Shown in pieces: positions 26,081 to 33,823 of a DNA stretch of 39,629 nt. The stretch is from Granulicella sp. (lineage in GTDB: Bacteria > Acidobacteriota > Terriglobia > Terriglobales > Acidobacteriaceae). The translations under genes were made by a program, and so were the position numbers. The stretch lies in NCBI GenBank assembly GCA_027450185.1, contig DAIDKF010000020.1, positions 1-39,629 on the forward strand, given 5' to 3'. The notes beneath the pieces are model-generated. The model did no database searches, was not told the origin of the DNA, and saw only the letters and a program-made list of their open reading frames with translations. Within the stretch, counting starts at the first letter, position 1; each line of letters starts with the position of its first letter.

Positions 26081-26494
26081 CTAGAGGGAGGGGGCGTGGG
26101 CGATGCAGTCAATCTCGATGAGGGCGTTCTTTGGGAGAGCTGCAACCTGGACGGTGGAGCGCGCGGGAGCGACGACGCCTTCGGGGGCGAAGTGGCTGGC
26201 GTAGAGGGTGTTCATCGCAGCAAAGTCAGCCAGATCCTTGAGGTAGACGGTGGTGCGAACAACATGGGCGAAGGTGAGGCCGGCGGCGGCGAGGACAGCT
26301 TTGAGGTTGTCGAGGACGCGAATCGTCTGTGATTCGATTCCACCTGCAACCAGTTCGCCGGTGGCGGGGTCGATGGGGATCTGGCCGGAGGTGTAGACGG
26401 TGTTGCCGATGTGGACGGCCTGAGAGTAAGGGCCAATGGCGGCCGGGGCGGCAGTGGTGGCGATGGCGGACTTGCTGGTGTGGTCGGGGCGCAT
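26081..26494 (-). CDS. RidA family protein (enamine/imine deaminase, YjgF/YER057c)
   Basis: A 137-residue trimeric RidA-family protein that should hydrolyse reactive enamine/imine intermediates from PLP enzymes such as threonine dehydratase. IGPYSQAVHIGNTVYTSGQI is the family N-terminal motif, VVRTTVYLKDLADFAAMN is the middle segment, and PARSTVQVAALPKNALIEID holds the conserved active-site arginine (Arg in ARSTV). The length is standard and the order of motifs is complete. It points away from the small GDCCVxC gene, with 113 bases between the two starts. Confidence 0.94.
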   Translation of the reverse strand: MRPDHTSKSAIATTAAPAAIGPYSQAVHIGNTVYTSGQIPIDPATGELVAGGIESQTIRVLDNLKAVLAAAGLTFAHVVRTTVYLKDLADFAAMNTLYASHFAPEGVVAPARSTVQVAALPKNALIEIDCIAHAPSL

Positions 26495-26607
26495 AAGATG
26501 GATTGTCGGCCAAAGGGGAGAGGCCGTGCAAGCAGAAGGGCTTCCAGGGAGTGCGGCTAATGGCTCTCCACATTACCCTGAGCCACAAAATACAGGAGAT
26601 CAAGGTG

Positions 26608-26826
26608 ATGGCTTCAGCCGTTACTCTGCAATCGGTGTTGACCTGTCCGCATTGTGGATATGCGTCGTCGGAGACGATGCCTTCAGATGCGTGTCAATTC
26701 TTTTATAAGTGCAGGCAATGCAAGGCCGTGCTGCGACCGAAGGTTGGCGATTGCTGCGTGTTCTGTTCGTATGGATCGGTGAAGTGTCCGCCGATACAGA
26801 TGGAGGATCGTTGCTGCCGAGGTTGA
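26608..26826 (+). CDS. GDCCVxC-domain small zinc-ribbon-like protein (Cys form)
   Basis: A 72-residue protein with LTCPHCGYASSETMPSDACQ, FYKCRQCKAVLRP and GDCCVFCSYGSVKCPP. The last block is the GDCCVxC signature. In some relatives the second thiol position is selenocysteine; here it is cysteine. Cysteines come in CxxC pairs, so zinc or thiol-redox chemistry is likely. The family has been seen near mercury and other thiol-related genes, which is background, not evidence here. I start it at ATG 26608 behind AGGAG; the longer open frame to 26503 adds 35 residues with no family resemblance. Confidence 0.85.
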   Translation: MASAVTLQSVLTCPHCGYASSETMPSDACQFFYKCRQCKAVLRPKVGDCCVFCSYGSVKCPPIQMEDRCCRG

Positions 26827-26860
26827 TGGCTGGGGGATTGGGTTGAACGCAGAAAAGTAG

Positions 26861-26907
26861 CAAACGCGGCAAGGGTGAGGATGTGGCTCTCGCCCTTGCC
26901 GCGTTTG
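26861..26907. terminator. Strong bidirectional terminator hairpin
   Basis: A perfect 15-bp inverted repeat (26861-26875 and 26893-26907) with a 17-base interior lies between the convergent GDCCVxC gene and the DEAD-box helicase gene. On the minus strand, CTACTTTTC follows the stem, so it is a good terminator for the helicase transcript. It probably ends both transcripts. Confidence 0.8.
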
Positions 26908-26923
26908 AGTGGGACTGCGCGGG

Positions 26924-28402
26924 TTAGCGTCCGCGAGTTTTGCCGCCAGTGCGACGGCCGGCGTTGCCGCCCTGAGAGCGACCTCCGCCTGAGCGGTTGA
27001 AGCCGCCGCCAGCGCCGTTGCGCGACCCGCCGGAGCCGCTGCGTGAACGCTGCGGTACGGAGTAGGGCGCGGACTCTTTGACAGAGCCGTCCGCGTTCTT
27101 CCAACTGCGGGTCTCCATCAGGAGCAGGTCGCCGGAGGGCTTGCTGAGGTCAACCGGCTTGTTGCGCTCTTCCTTGGCAAGGTTCTTGTCGGCCTCGTTC
27201 CAGGCGAACTTTATCTTCAGTTCGCGCTCCAGCTTGCGAGCGTCACCCTTTTCGAGCGGCGTGATGAAGGTGCTGGCGATACCTTTCGCCCCAGCGCGGC
27301 CTGTCCGGCCGATGCGGTGAACGAAGTCGTCTGAGCCATTGGGCAGGTCGTAGTTGACGACGTGTGCGATGTTGGAGATATCGATGCCCCGCGCAGCGAC
27401 ATCGGTGGCGACCAGAATGCGGCTACGGCCCGTAGCGAAGCTCTTCAGCGCAGCGGAGCGCTGTGACTGCGAGCGGTCGCCGTGGATGATCTCCACCTCG
27501 TGACCGAGCTTTTCGAGTTTGCGGCCGATGCGATCGGCGCCATGCTTGGTGCGTGAGAAGACGAGGTAGGTGCCATCTTCCTCGTTGAGCATCTTGTCGA
27601 GTTGGGAGAGCTTCTGGTCCTGCATGACGGTGTAGACGCGAAGCTCTACGGTATCGACCGGGTGCGAGGTGAGACCGATCTCGACACGGACTGGGGTCTG
27701 CACGTAATCCTTGACGATCTCGCGGATGTTGGCATCGAGCGTGGCCGAGTAGCACATCGTCTGGCGATCCTTGGGGAGCGCTGCGACGATACGCCTGATG
27801 GAGGGCAGGAAGCCCATGTCCAGCATGCGATCGACTTCGTCAAGGACCAGCATATCGACGTCCTTGAGGTTGACGGCCTTGCGGCGGAGGAAGTCTTCGA
27901 GGCGACCGGGTGTGGCGACGATGAGGCGCGGGCCGCGGCTGATCTGCTCCATCTGCGTGTTCTCAGAGAGGCCGCCGCAGACGAGCACCGCGTCGGTCTT
28001 GAGCGTTGGGCAGATCTTATGGAAGGCGTCGAGAACCTGCATGGCGAGCTCGCGGGTGGGGAGCAGGATGAGCGATAGAACCGGTGTCTTCTTGCCGCGC
28101 GTCGAGGGCACGGAGATTTCTTCGAGACGCTCGATCATGGGGATGAGGAAGCTGAGGGTCTTGCCCGTGCCGGTGGAGGCTGTGGCGAGGATGTCGTCGC
28201 CTTCGAGTGCGGGCGGGATGGCCCCGGCCTGGACGGGCGTGGGGGTGATGAAGCCGGCGGCGCTGAGCCGTGCCTTGAGGGATTCGGAGATCTGGAAGTC
28301 GTTGAAGGTGATGGCCGAAGCTTCAGCGGAGCTTGCGGTGATGCTACGTGAGACTTGCAGAGGTTCAGGGTTCAAGATGGAGTCAAGAGTGGGAGTAGGC
28401 AA
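26924..28402 (-). CDS. DEAD-box ATP-dependent RNA helicase (RhlE-like)
   Basis: A 492-residue RNA helicase. Motifs in order: Q motif FNDFQISESLKARLSAAGF with the Gln at 58; Walker A ATASTGTGKT (73-82); PTRELAMQ; TPGR; motif II DEVD (188-191) in place of the usual DEAD; SAT (219-221); and VI HRIGRTGRAG. The C-terminal tail is Arg/Gly/Ser-rich, typical for RNA-binding RhlE-like helicases. I place the start at TTG 28402, with AAAGGA six bases upstream, rather than TTG 28462, which has none. A leader of 300 or more bases lies upstream with a hairpin at 28645-28691, as often found for cold-induced helicases. The family is certain; the start is moderately sure. Confidence 0.92.
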   Translation of the reverse strand: MPTPTLDSILNPEPLQVSRSITASSAEASAITFNDFQISESLKARLSAAGFITPTPVQAGAIPPALEGDDILATASTGTGKTLSFLIPMIERLEEISVPSTRGKKTPVLSLILLPTRELAMQVLDAFHKICPTLKTDAVLVCGGLSENTQMEQISRGPRLIVATPGRLEDFLRRKAVNLKDVDMLVLDEVDRMLDMGFLPSIRRIVAALPKDRQTMCYSATLDANIREIVKDYVQTPVRVEIGLTSHPVDTVELRVYTVMQDQKLSQLDKMLNEEDGTYLVFSRTKHGADRIGRKLEKLGHEVEIIHGDRSQSQRSAALKSFATGRSRILVATDVAARGIDISNIAHVVNYDLPNGSDDFVHRIGRTGRAGAKGIASTFITPLEKGDARKLERELKIKFAWNEADKNLAKEERNKPVDLSKPSGDLLLMETRSWKNADGSVKESAPYSVPQRSRSGSGGSRNGAGGGFNRSGGGRSQGGNAGRRTGGKTRGR

Positions 28403-28644
28403 GGTTTTCCTTTTCAATCGGGTGAAGGGGAGAGTGATTGCAGAGACGCGAGGCGCTGGCAAGTGAAGCTTGCGAACGGTTGCGTGGATCCTGTTTCAGC
28501 ATTGCTTGGTTCTGGTCTCCCAGAGGCCCCATCGAGGGCGTCGTAAGCACTGCTGCTGCACGGCGAGGCATGATCCTGTGATCGGCCTGCTAGCCAGAGC
28601 AACCAACGCTTGAACAACTGGCGGTGGGTAGCGTATGTGGCGCT

Positions 28645-28691
28645 CGCGGTCTCTGGCCAGACTCGAATCCATTGGGAGTCATCTGCCCGCG
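28645..28691 (-). ncRNA. Structured 5'-leader hairpin of the helicase mRNA (candidate RNA element)
   Basis: Outer stem CGCGG (28645-28649) with CCGCG (28687-28691); inner stem AGACTC (28659-28664) with GAGTC and TCT (28676-28684), interrupted by one base. On the minus strand this would lie about 30-80 bases after the possible start of transcription. The element might be a thermometer-like or helicase-autoregulatory structure. It matches no RNA family I recognise. Confidence 0.3.
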
Positions 28692-28866
28692 GTGCCCTGC
28701 GTTAGTAATCCTTACGCACCTACAGTGTAGCACGGCCGTTGGGTGCGAGTTGGGATGGACGAGCAACGCTCAGGCAGAAGTGCCCGAGGCGGCTATAACC
28801 AGGGGTGCGGGGTGGAAGTTGCAAAGCGATCGCCGGACTCGCGATGGCGGCTGCTGTTGGAGAAAT

Positions 28867-28892
28867 CGAGGGGGTACGCTCGTCCCCCCTCG
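28867..28892 (-). terminator. Terminator-like hairpin after the winged-helix gene
   Basis: An inverted repeat CGAGGGGG...CCCCCTCG spans 28867-28892, directly after the stop of the small regulator gene read on the minus strand. The bases that follow on that strand are moderately T-rich (ATTTCT). It probably ends the peroxiredoxin-regulator transcript. Confidence 0.55.
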
Positions 28893-28897
28893 AACAA

Positions 28898-29116
28898 TTA
28901 AGCGAGCAAGGAGCGGCCGCGATCGGTTGGCGTGTAGAGGCTGTTGATCATGGTCACCAACTCGCCTTCGGCCAACTCGCGCAGTCCGGCACGCACGCGA
29001 AACAGCGGCAGGCTGGTGCGCGAAGCGACGTCCTCGGGCGAAGATGGACTTTCGAGGGCGGTCAACATCTTGCGGGCGGACTCGGTCAACTCTCCCTGGG
29101 GGCCAATACATGCCAT
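28898..29116 (-). CDS. Small winged-helix-like protein downstream of peroxiredoxin
   Basis: A 72-residue protein with a helix-turn-helix-like arrangement: LTESARKMLTALESPSSPED, VASRTSLPLFRVRAGLREL and ELVTMINSLYTPTDRGRSL. The last part looks like a wing with T-x-x-G, as in MarR/ArsR-type minimal winged helices. It has no cysteine pair for redox sensing, only one early Cys (Cys3). It begins 24 bases after the peroxiredoxin stop and has GGGAGAA before its ATG, so the two are probably one transcript. A regulatory role is inferred from fold and context only. Confidence 0.6.
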   Translation of the reverse strand: MACIGPQGELTESARKMLTALESPSSPEDVASRTSLPLFRVRAGLRELAEGELVTMINSLYTPTDRGRSLLA

Positions 29117-29140
29117 TGCGGTTCTCCCTGGTGCGCTCGG

Positions 29141-29827
29141 TTAGAGTGCTTTCTTGCAGAAGTACCAGTCTGTGCATTCGAAGCCGGCCTTGAGGCGAGC
29201 CTCTACGTCTTCCATGGTGGTGGGCGGCGGCACGATGACCTTTTCGCCGGGCTTCCAATTGGCGGGGGTGGCGACACCGTGCTTGTCGGTGGTCTGGAGC
29301 GCGTCGATGAGGCGGATGATCTCATCGGTGTTGCGGCCGGTCGTGAGCGGGTAGTAGATCATGGCGCGCACGATGCCATTGGGGTCAATGACGAAGACGC
29401 AGCGGCTGGTCTCGGTCTTGCTTTCGCCGGGGCTGACCATGCCGTAGAGCGTGGCGACATCCTTGTTGGAGTCGGCGATGATCGGGAACGGAATGTCGAT
29501 GCCGAACTTGTCTTTGATGTTGCGCACCCAGGCGATATGCGAGGTGGGGCTATCGATGCTGAGGCCCAGGAGTTCCACGTTGCGCTGGCGGAGTTCGGCC
29601 GCAATGCCGGCGAAGGCGAGGAACTCGGTGGTGCAGACCGGGGTGAAATCGGCTGGGTGGGAGAAGAGCACTACCCAGGTGCCGCGGAAATCTTCGAGGC
29701 GGATCTTTCCGTGAGTGGTAACGGCTTCAAATGCGGGCGCTGCCATCCCCAGCCGGGGTAAGGAGGCTGCGGGAGCAGCGTCTGAGACGTTGTGATCCTG
29801 AATTTTATTCGTTTCCTGGTTGGACAT
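29141..29827 (-). CDS. Peroxiredoxin (Prx6 / archaeal-type)
   Basis: A 228-residue thiol peroxidase that reduces H2O2 and organic hydroperoxides. The peroxidatic motif is HPADFTPVCTTEF (Cys65), and the conserved Arg lies in TETSRCVFVIDP. Prx6-type structure is shown by the long C-terminal domain with VATPANWKPGEKVIVPPP. The C-terminus ECTDWYFCKKAL has two cysteines (218, 224) like those of archaeal Prx6-type enzymes, which can take part in resolving the sulfenate. An N-terminal extension of about 28 residues, Asn/Asp/Ala-rich, precedes the domain. It is the first gene of a two-gene unit with the small winged-helix protein. Confidence 0.93.
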   Translation of the reverse strand: MSNQETNKIQDHNVSDAAPAASLPRLGMAAPAFEAVTTHGKIRLEDFRGTWVVLFSHPADFTPVCTTEFLAFAGIAAELRQRNVELLGLSIDSPTSHIAWVRNIKDKFGIDIPFPIIADSNKDVATLYGMVSPGESKTETSRCVFVIDPNGIVRAMIYYPLTTGRNTDEIIRLIDALQTTDKHGVATPANWKPGEKVIVPPPTTMEDVEARLKAGFECTDWYFCKKAL

Positions 29828-29970
29828 GTCTAGCTCTTTCCCTGGGAGGTAGATTCAGATTTGTGGGTGCAGTTGCCCCGCAGAAATGACTAGTATGTGG
29901 GATGAGACGGAGGGCAGAGGAGATGCTGCACTGAGCAAATGAGCCCGCGGAGTGTGCGCTATTCGGTGAG

Positions 29971-30906
29971 CTAGGAGTCTCGATTACGAGATGTCCCGCC
30001 AAAGCCGCGTGACTTCCGCTTTGGTGGGACTGGCTTCTTGAGTTGGGCGGCCTCGGGGAGAACCTTCTTGCGTTCTACTTTCTTGCCGGCCGCCGCGCGA
30101 TTCAGGGCCTGAACCTCGCCGGGGAGAAGCTCGCGGAAGCCTCCGGGAGGAACATCGAGAGTCAAAGCGCCGTAGCCGATGCGGCGGATCTTTTCGACAT
30201 GGTGGCCGATCTCTTCAAACATCTTGCGGAGCTGACGGTTGCGGCCTTCGGTGAGAGTGACCTCGTACCAGGGATTCTCGCCGCGGCGGACCTGCTCGAT
30301 CTTGGCGGGCTGCGTCAGGACGCGATCACGGCGGCCGGTGGAGCGGGTGTCGGCGAGGCGGCCGCGGTCGATCATGATGCCGCGGCGGAGCTGTTCGATG
30401 GCCGCGTCAGTGGGCGCGCCGGAGACTTTGACGAGGTACGTCTTGAGTACTCCTGTGGCGGCCTTGGAGAGCTTGTTGGCAAGCTCGCCGTCGTTGGTCA
30501 TCAGGAGCAGGCCTTCGCTGAGGTAGTCGAGGCGGCCGACGGGGAAGAGGCGGGGGAGCTTCATGTGCTCGCCGGTGGTCTTCTTCTGAGCGTCCTGGCC
30601 GAGGAGTTGTATGACGGTGGGACGGTGCTCAGGGTCGTCGAGGGTGGTGACGTAGCCGCGGGGCTTATTGACCATGAAGTACCGGGTGGGCTCGGGACCG
30701 TGGAGGAGCTTGCCATCGACGCGGATGTGATCGCGGGTGATGTCGGCGCGGGTGCCGAGCTCGGTGACGGTCTGGCCGTTGACGACGACGCGGCCTTCGA
30801 GGATGATGGCCTCGGCGGCGCGGCGGCTGGCGATGCCTGCCTGCGCAAGAATCTTCTGGAGGCGGTCGCCGCGGGGGGCGTCGCCGGGTTGGGGGACGGA
30901 CTTCAT
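29971..30906 (-). CDS. rluB: RluB/RsuA-type pseudouridine synthase
   Basis: A 311-residue pseudouridine synthase of the RsuA/RluB/RluE/RluF group. The N-terminal S4 RNA-binding domain is seen at about residues 14-75 (RLQKILAQAGIASRRAAEAI). The catalytic domain has YFMVNKPRGYVTT, the catalytic Asp127 in FPVGRLDYLSEGLLLMTNDG, and NRQLRKMFEEIGHHVEKIRR. A basic, Lys/Arg-rich C-terminal tail of about 40 residues may help rRNA binding. RluB modifies 23S rRNA, RsuA modifies 16S rRNA; the motif set alone does not decide which. It lies 48 bases after the DUF4142 gene on the same strand. Confidence 0.9.
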   Translation of the reverse strand: MKSVPQPGDAPRGDRLQKILAQAGIASRRAAEAIILEGRVVVNGQTVTELGTRADITRDHIRVDGKLLHGPEPTRYFMVNKPRGYVTTLDDPEHRPTVIQLLGQDAQKKTTGEHMKLPRLFPVGRLDYLSEGLLLMTNDGELANKLSKAATGVLKTYLVKVSGAPTDAAIEQLRRGIMIDRGRLADTRSTGRRDRVLTQPAKIEQVRRGENPWYEVTLTEGRNRQLRKMFEEIGHHVEKIRRIGYGALTLDVPPGGFRELLPGEVQALNRAAAGKKVERKKVLPEAAQLKKPVPPKRKSRGFGGTSRNRDS

Positions 30907-30954
30907 CTGTTCATTATCGCGTGTTTGGGTGATAGCGAGCTGATGAGCGCATGG

Positions 30955-31611
30955 TTATTCCTTGGCGTCCAAGGGAACGTTGTGTGTCTCGGCGATCTTC
31001 TGAAGAATCTGGAAGTGCTGCGCCAATACCGGTTCATCCAGTTTTGCGACCTTCTGCATGAGTGGATCTTTTGCGGACTCTTCGCTCTGGAACTCCTTCA
31101 GGCTATGCTGTTGTTCTTTGGCCATGTCCTGAAGATAGGCGGCGTCGAACGCCTGTCCGGAGAGGGATTGCAATCGCGTCATCTCCTTCTTCTCTTTCTT
31201 CGAAGGCCTCTTCGGTGTGCTGACGTCGAGTTTTTTGGCGAGGGGTTCTAACTGGCTGTCGAGTTGGGTGTGAATCCTGACCATTTGCTGACTGAACTGC
31301 TTGACATCGGCGCTGGCGGATTTTTGCTCGGCCAATTGGCTTATCTCGATCTGTGTCTGGTTGTCATCAAAGGCATCCTTCACGAACATCTGATCAGCGT
31401 AGGACGGAATAGACGCCTGGACGTTGGGCGCATCCGCGGGTAGCTCGTTGGCGAGGGCGGTTGATTGGCCGGGAATGGGCTGCTGCGTCGTCTGCGGAAC
31501 TTGCTGCTGCATGCCCTGCCCGGCTCCTTGCTGCTGGGCATACGCGGTAGAACCAGCTATAAGCAAGGTGGCCATAATTGAAAGGGTCTTGCAGGATGAC
31601 CGTGGAATCAT
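30955..31611 (-). CDS. Secreted DUF4142 protein
   Basis: A 218-residue protein with a cleavable signal peptide (SIMATLLIAGSTAYA, likely cleaved after the AYA) and a Gln/Pro-rich stretch to about residue 60. The DUF4142 domain follows: SYADQMFVKDAFDDNQTQIE, AEQKSASADVKQFSQQMVRI and AAYLQDMAKEQQHSLKEFQ. DUF4142 proteins are ferritin-like four-helix bundles of unknown function, usually periplasmic and common in acidobacteria and proteobacteria. The start at 31611 has GGAGGAAC upstream. The 182 bases to the BI-1 gene hold a CGCCG-GAAA-CGGCG hairpin at 31774-31787 and nothing else I can name. Confidence 0.87.
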   Translation of the reverse strand: MIPRSSCKTLSIMATLLIAGSTAYAQQQGAGQGMQQQVPQTTQQPIPGQSTALANELPADAPNVQASIPSYADQMFVKDAFDDNQTQIEISQLAEQKSASADVKQFSQQMVRIHTQLDSQLEPLAKKLDVSTPKRPSKKEKKEMTRLQSLSGQAFDAAYLQDMAKEQQHSLKEFQSEESAKDPLMQKVAKLDEPVLAQHFQILQKIAETHNVPLDAKE

Positions 31612-31793
31612 GCGATGTTCCTCCGTTTCACGAGCGAGAGCGCGGCGAAGATAGTGGACACTTGCGTGCCCACCCGACCGTACAGTCCAACTGCCTGGAG
31701 GTGTAGTTGCCGTGCTCTCTGTTTGCGATGCGAGCCAGGGCTTGATGTGTTGCTTTTTGCAGGGGCTGGGCGTCGCCGGAAACGGCGTTCGTG

Positions 31794-32489
31794 TTAGTCG
31801 CGGCGGCCGCCGGAGAAGAGTTGGGTGAGGGCGAGGAAGATGTTGATACCGTCGAGGTAGATGCTGAGTGCGAGCTCAACCGGTGTGGCTCCATCACCGC
31901 CCCTGTGGATGCGCATGAAGTCCACGACCACCAGCACGCTGAAGATGGCCAGCGTCAGGTAGGAGTAGACGTTGGGTGAGATGAAGTGGAAGAACATGCT
32001 CAGCACGCCAACCAGCACCAACGCCAGTAGCGCGGCGAAGGCGTAGTTCTGCACTCGGCGGTAGTCAAAGGTGAAGATCTGCGCGCCAATGCCGAGACAA
32101 CCCATGCCGACGGCCGTGGTCAGAGCGGCATTGAAGACCGCATTGCTATGGCCGGTGTGCAGCAGCATGTTGATCCAGGGGCTGATCTCGAAGCCCATCG
32201 CGAGGGACAGCAGAAGGAAGAGGCCGAAGGAGAGCATGGGCGTGTTGCGTGTGGCGCGGATGGCGAAGATCAGCGCGAAGGTCGCAATGACGCAGATCCA
32301 GAAGACACCGCCGGCGAAGTAGGGCGGCGCGATGTAGACGCCGACCGCCGAGGTGAAGAATCCGAGTGAGGCGATGACCAGTACCTGACTGAGCAGCGCG
32401 GATGTCGTGCGGGTTTGGGGGACTGCTCCGAAGCCGTTGCGGCTGCCATTGCGGCCGTCGATGATGATGGGATTATTGCGGGTGTCCAT
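31794..32489 (-). CDS. Bax inhibitor-1 / YccA family membrane protein
   Basis: A 231-residue membrane protein with seven hydrophobic segments, for example VLVIASLGFFTSAVGVYIAP, FWICVIATFALIFAIRATRN and FGLFLLLSLAMGFEISPWIN. The last segments and the C-terminal acidic loop VDFMRIHRGGD and LDGINIFLALTQLF are the family pattern. BI-1/YccA proteins are implicated in calcium leak and in FtsH-linked membrane quality control. I start it at ATG 32489 (MDTRNNPIII) behind AGAGGC, since the longer frame to 32603 adds 38 residues of unrelated sequence. It lies between the acyltransferase and the DUF4142 gene on the same strand. Confidence 0.88.
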   Translation of the reverse strand: MDTRNNPIIIDGRNGSRNGFGAVPQTRTTSALLSQVLVIASLGFFTSAVGVYIAPPYFAGGVFWICVIATFALIFAIRATRNTPMLSFGLFLLLSLAMGFEISPWINMLLHTGHSNAVFNAALTTAVGMGCLGIGAQIFTFDYRRVQNYAFAALLALVLVGVLSMFFHFISPNVYSYLTLAIFSVLVVVDFMRIHRGGDGATPVELALSIYLDGINIFLALTQLFSGGRRD

Positions 32490-32615
32490 AACGCCTCTTA
32501 CACAATACCGTACGCCTATATGACGCTTGAAGGCTGCAAAAGGTTCTGATCCCTGCGCGGACCTGGGAGCACGAAGGTCGTGGCCTGGAGCCGCATTCAG
32601 CACATTGGCGTGGTG

Positions 32616-33812
32616 TTACGAGTGGGCGGCAACGGGCTTCCCCGCTGAACTGTTGGGTTTGTGGTAAGGGAAGTGAGACTTTAAGGAAAGCCACCTTTTT
32701 TCATAGAGTTCAAAGCTAAGAACGGAGGCGACGGTGGTGGCGGCTAGAGCTATGAAAACGTATGCAGCGCCGCCTAGAGATGGCGAATGAAGCCGGTGCT
32801 GCAAAATAGACAGCAATCTGGCGACGAGAGGAAAAAATAAGTTGTGGTAGATGTACATTCCATAGCTGTACTTACCGAAGAAGCGAAGGATGCGGGTCTG
32901 GCCGAGCCGGCAAAGAGCAGTCTCGGGCTGGATGGTCCAGAGCAGGATGCAGGTAAAAAAGACGGCAAGCAGGGGAAAACCGGCGATCGCAAACCAGTTG
33001 TTGTGGTATCCGGCGTAGCCGTTATGGTGGATGATGGCGGCAAGCCCGGCGAGGGATGCAATGAATACAGGCTTGACGTGGCGGAGCATTCTCGTCAGGG
33101 AGACCTGGCGGCTGAGGATTGCGACCATCGCTCCGCATAACAGGCCGTCGCAATGGCTGGGAAGGTTCATGTAGGACCACTCCCACCCAGCCTGCGGTGC
33201 GATGTGGAGGAACAAAAGACGCACCAGAAGGGATGCAGCCATGCCACTGATACAGACTGAGATGAGGCGTTTGGCGTCCCGGACATAAAAGACAACCATG
33301 GGCCACACGAGATAAAACTGCTCTTCCACTGCAAGCGACCAGGTGTGGACGATACGGACGTACGGAGGGACCTCGCCCAGGCTGGGATCAACCTGCATTG
33401 CGATGTTGCCAAAGTAGAACAGGAACGAAAGATGACCGAGCCGCCACTGCAGGTGAAGAAAGGGGGTCAGTAAAAGAAGGATGAGCGCAACGCCGTAAAA
33501 GACAGGAAAGATGCGAAGCGCACGGCGCATATAAAAGTTGCGGAAGTAATGGGGATCATCGCTGGTATCAAGGAGGATGCCGGTGATCAGAAAGCCTGAA
33601 AGCACGAAAAACAGGTCGACGCCGGCCCATCCGCCAGCGGTGATCGGCTTGGCGAATAGTACCCAGCCGGTGTTTGTATGGGCGCTGACGCCGTAATGGA
33701 AGAAGAAAACAGCAAGAAATGCGATGCCGCGGAGTCCGTCGAGGCTCTGGATATGACGAGCCGAGACGCGGTTCCCGCTGCCTGCTGATGCTTCTATGGC
33801 TGCTCCCGACAT
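32616..33812 (-). CDS. Acyltransferase 3 family (OafA/YrhL-type) membrane enzyme
   Basis: A 398-residue polytopic enzyme that should acylate a sugar or lipid substrate at the inner membrane. The family's first-helix pattern is present: SLDGLRGIAFLAVFFFHYG with the catalytic His; then FFVLSGFLITGILL, the RRALRIFPVFYGV segment, HTWSLAVEEQFYLVWPM and LRFFGKYSYGMYIYHNLFF. About ten membrane segments are visible. No extra C-terminal SGNH domain is present, so it is the short OafA type. It starts 11 bases after the scpB stop, so the two are probably co-transcribed despite unrelated functions. Confidence 0.93.
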   Translation of the reverse strand: MSGAAIEASAGSGNRVSARHIQSLDGLRGIAFLAVFFFHYGVSAHTNTGWVLFAKPITAGGWAGVDLFFVLSGFLITGILLDTSDDPHYFRNFYMRRALRIFPVFYGVALILLLLTPFLHLQWRLGHLSFLFYFGNIAMQVDPSLGEVPPYVRIVHTWSLAVEEQFYLVWPMVVFYVRDAKRLISVCISGMAASLLVRLLFLHIAPQAGWEWSYMNLPSHCDGLLCGAMVAILSRQVSLTRMLRHVKPVFIASLAGLAAIIHHNGYAGYHNNWFAIAGFPLLAVFFTCILLWTIQPETALCRLGQTRILRFFGKYSYGMYIYHNLFFPLVARLLSILQHRLHSPSLGGAAYVFIALAATTVASVLSFELYEKRWLSLKSHFPYHKPNSSAGKPVAAHS

Positions 33813-33823
33813 AGGTAAAGATA

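Larger units (their letters stand above)
28403..28897. other. Long non-coding leader upstream of the helicase gene, with structured element
   Basis: No convincing gene is seen in this 495-base stretch. On the minus strand a TACACT hexamer at 28724-28729 could be a -10 for the helicase, giving a leader of about 310 bases. Within it, 28645-28691 folds into nested stems (CGCGG/CCGCG outside, GACTC/GAGTC inside). An 11-base palindrome CTACAGTGTAG is at 28720-28730. Between 28731 and 28866 I see nothing I can name. Confidence 0.4.

Noticed and set aside
28640-28720. tRNA-like T-arm resemblance (TTCGAGTC on the minus strand)
   Set aside because: No acceptor, D-arm or anticodon arm can be assembled around it; better explained as part of the helicase leader hairpin.
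30043-31251. Long open frame (402 codons) on the plus strand, antisense to rluB and DUF4142
   Set aside because: Same kind of shadow; low-complexity translation and no family resemblance.
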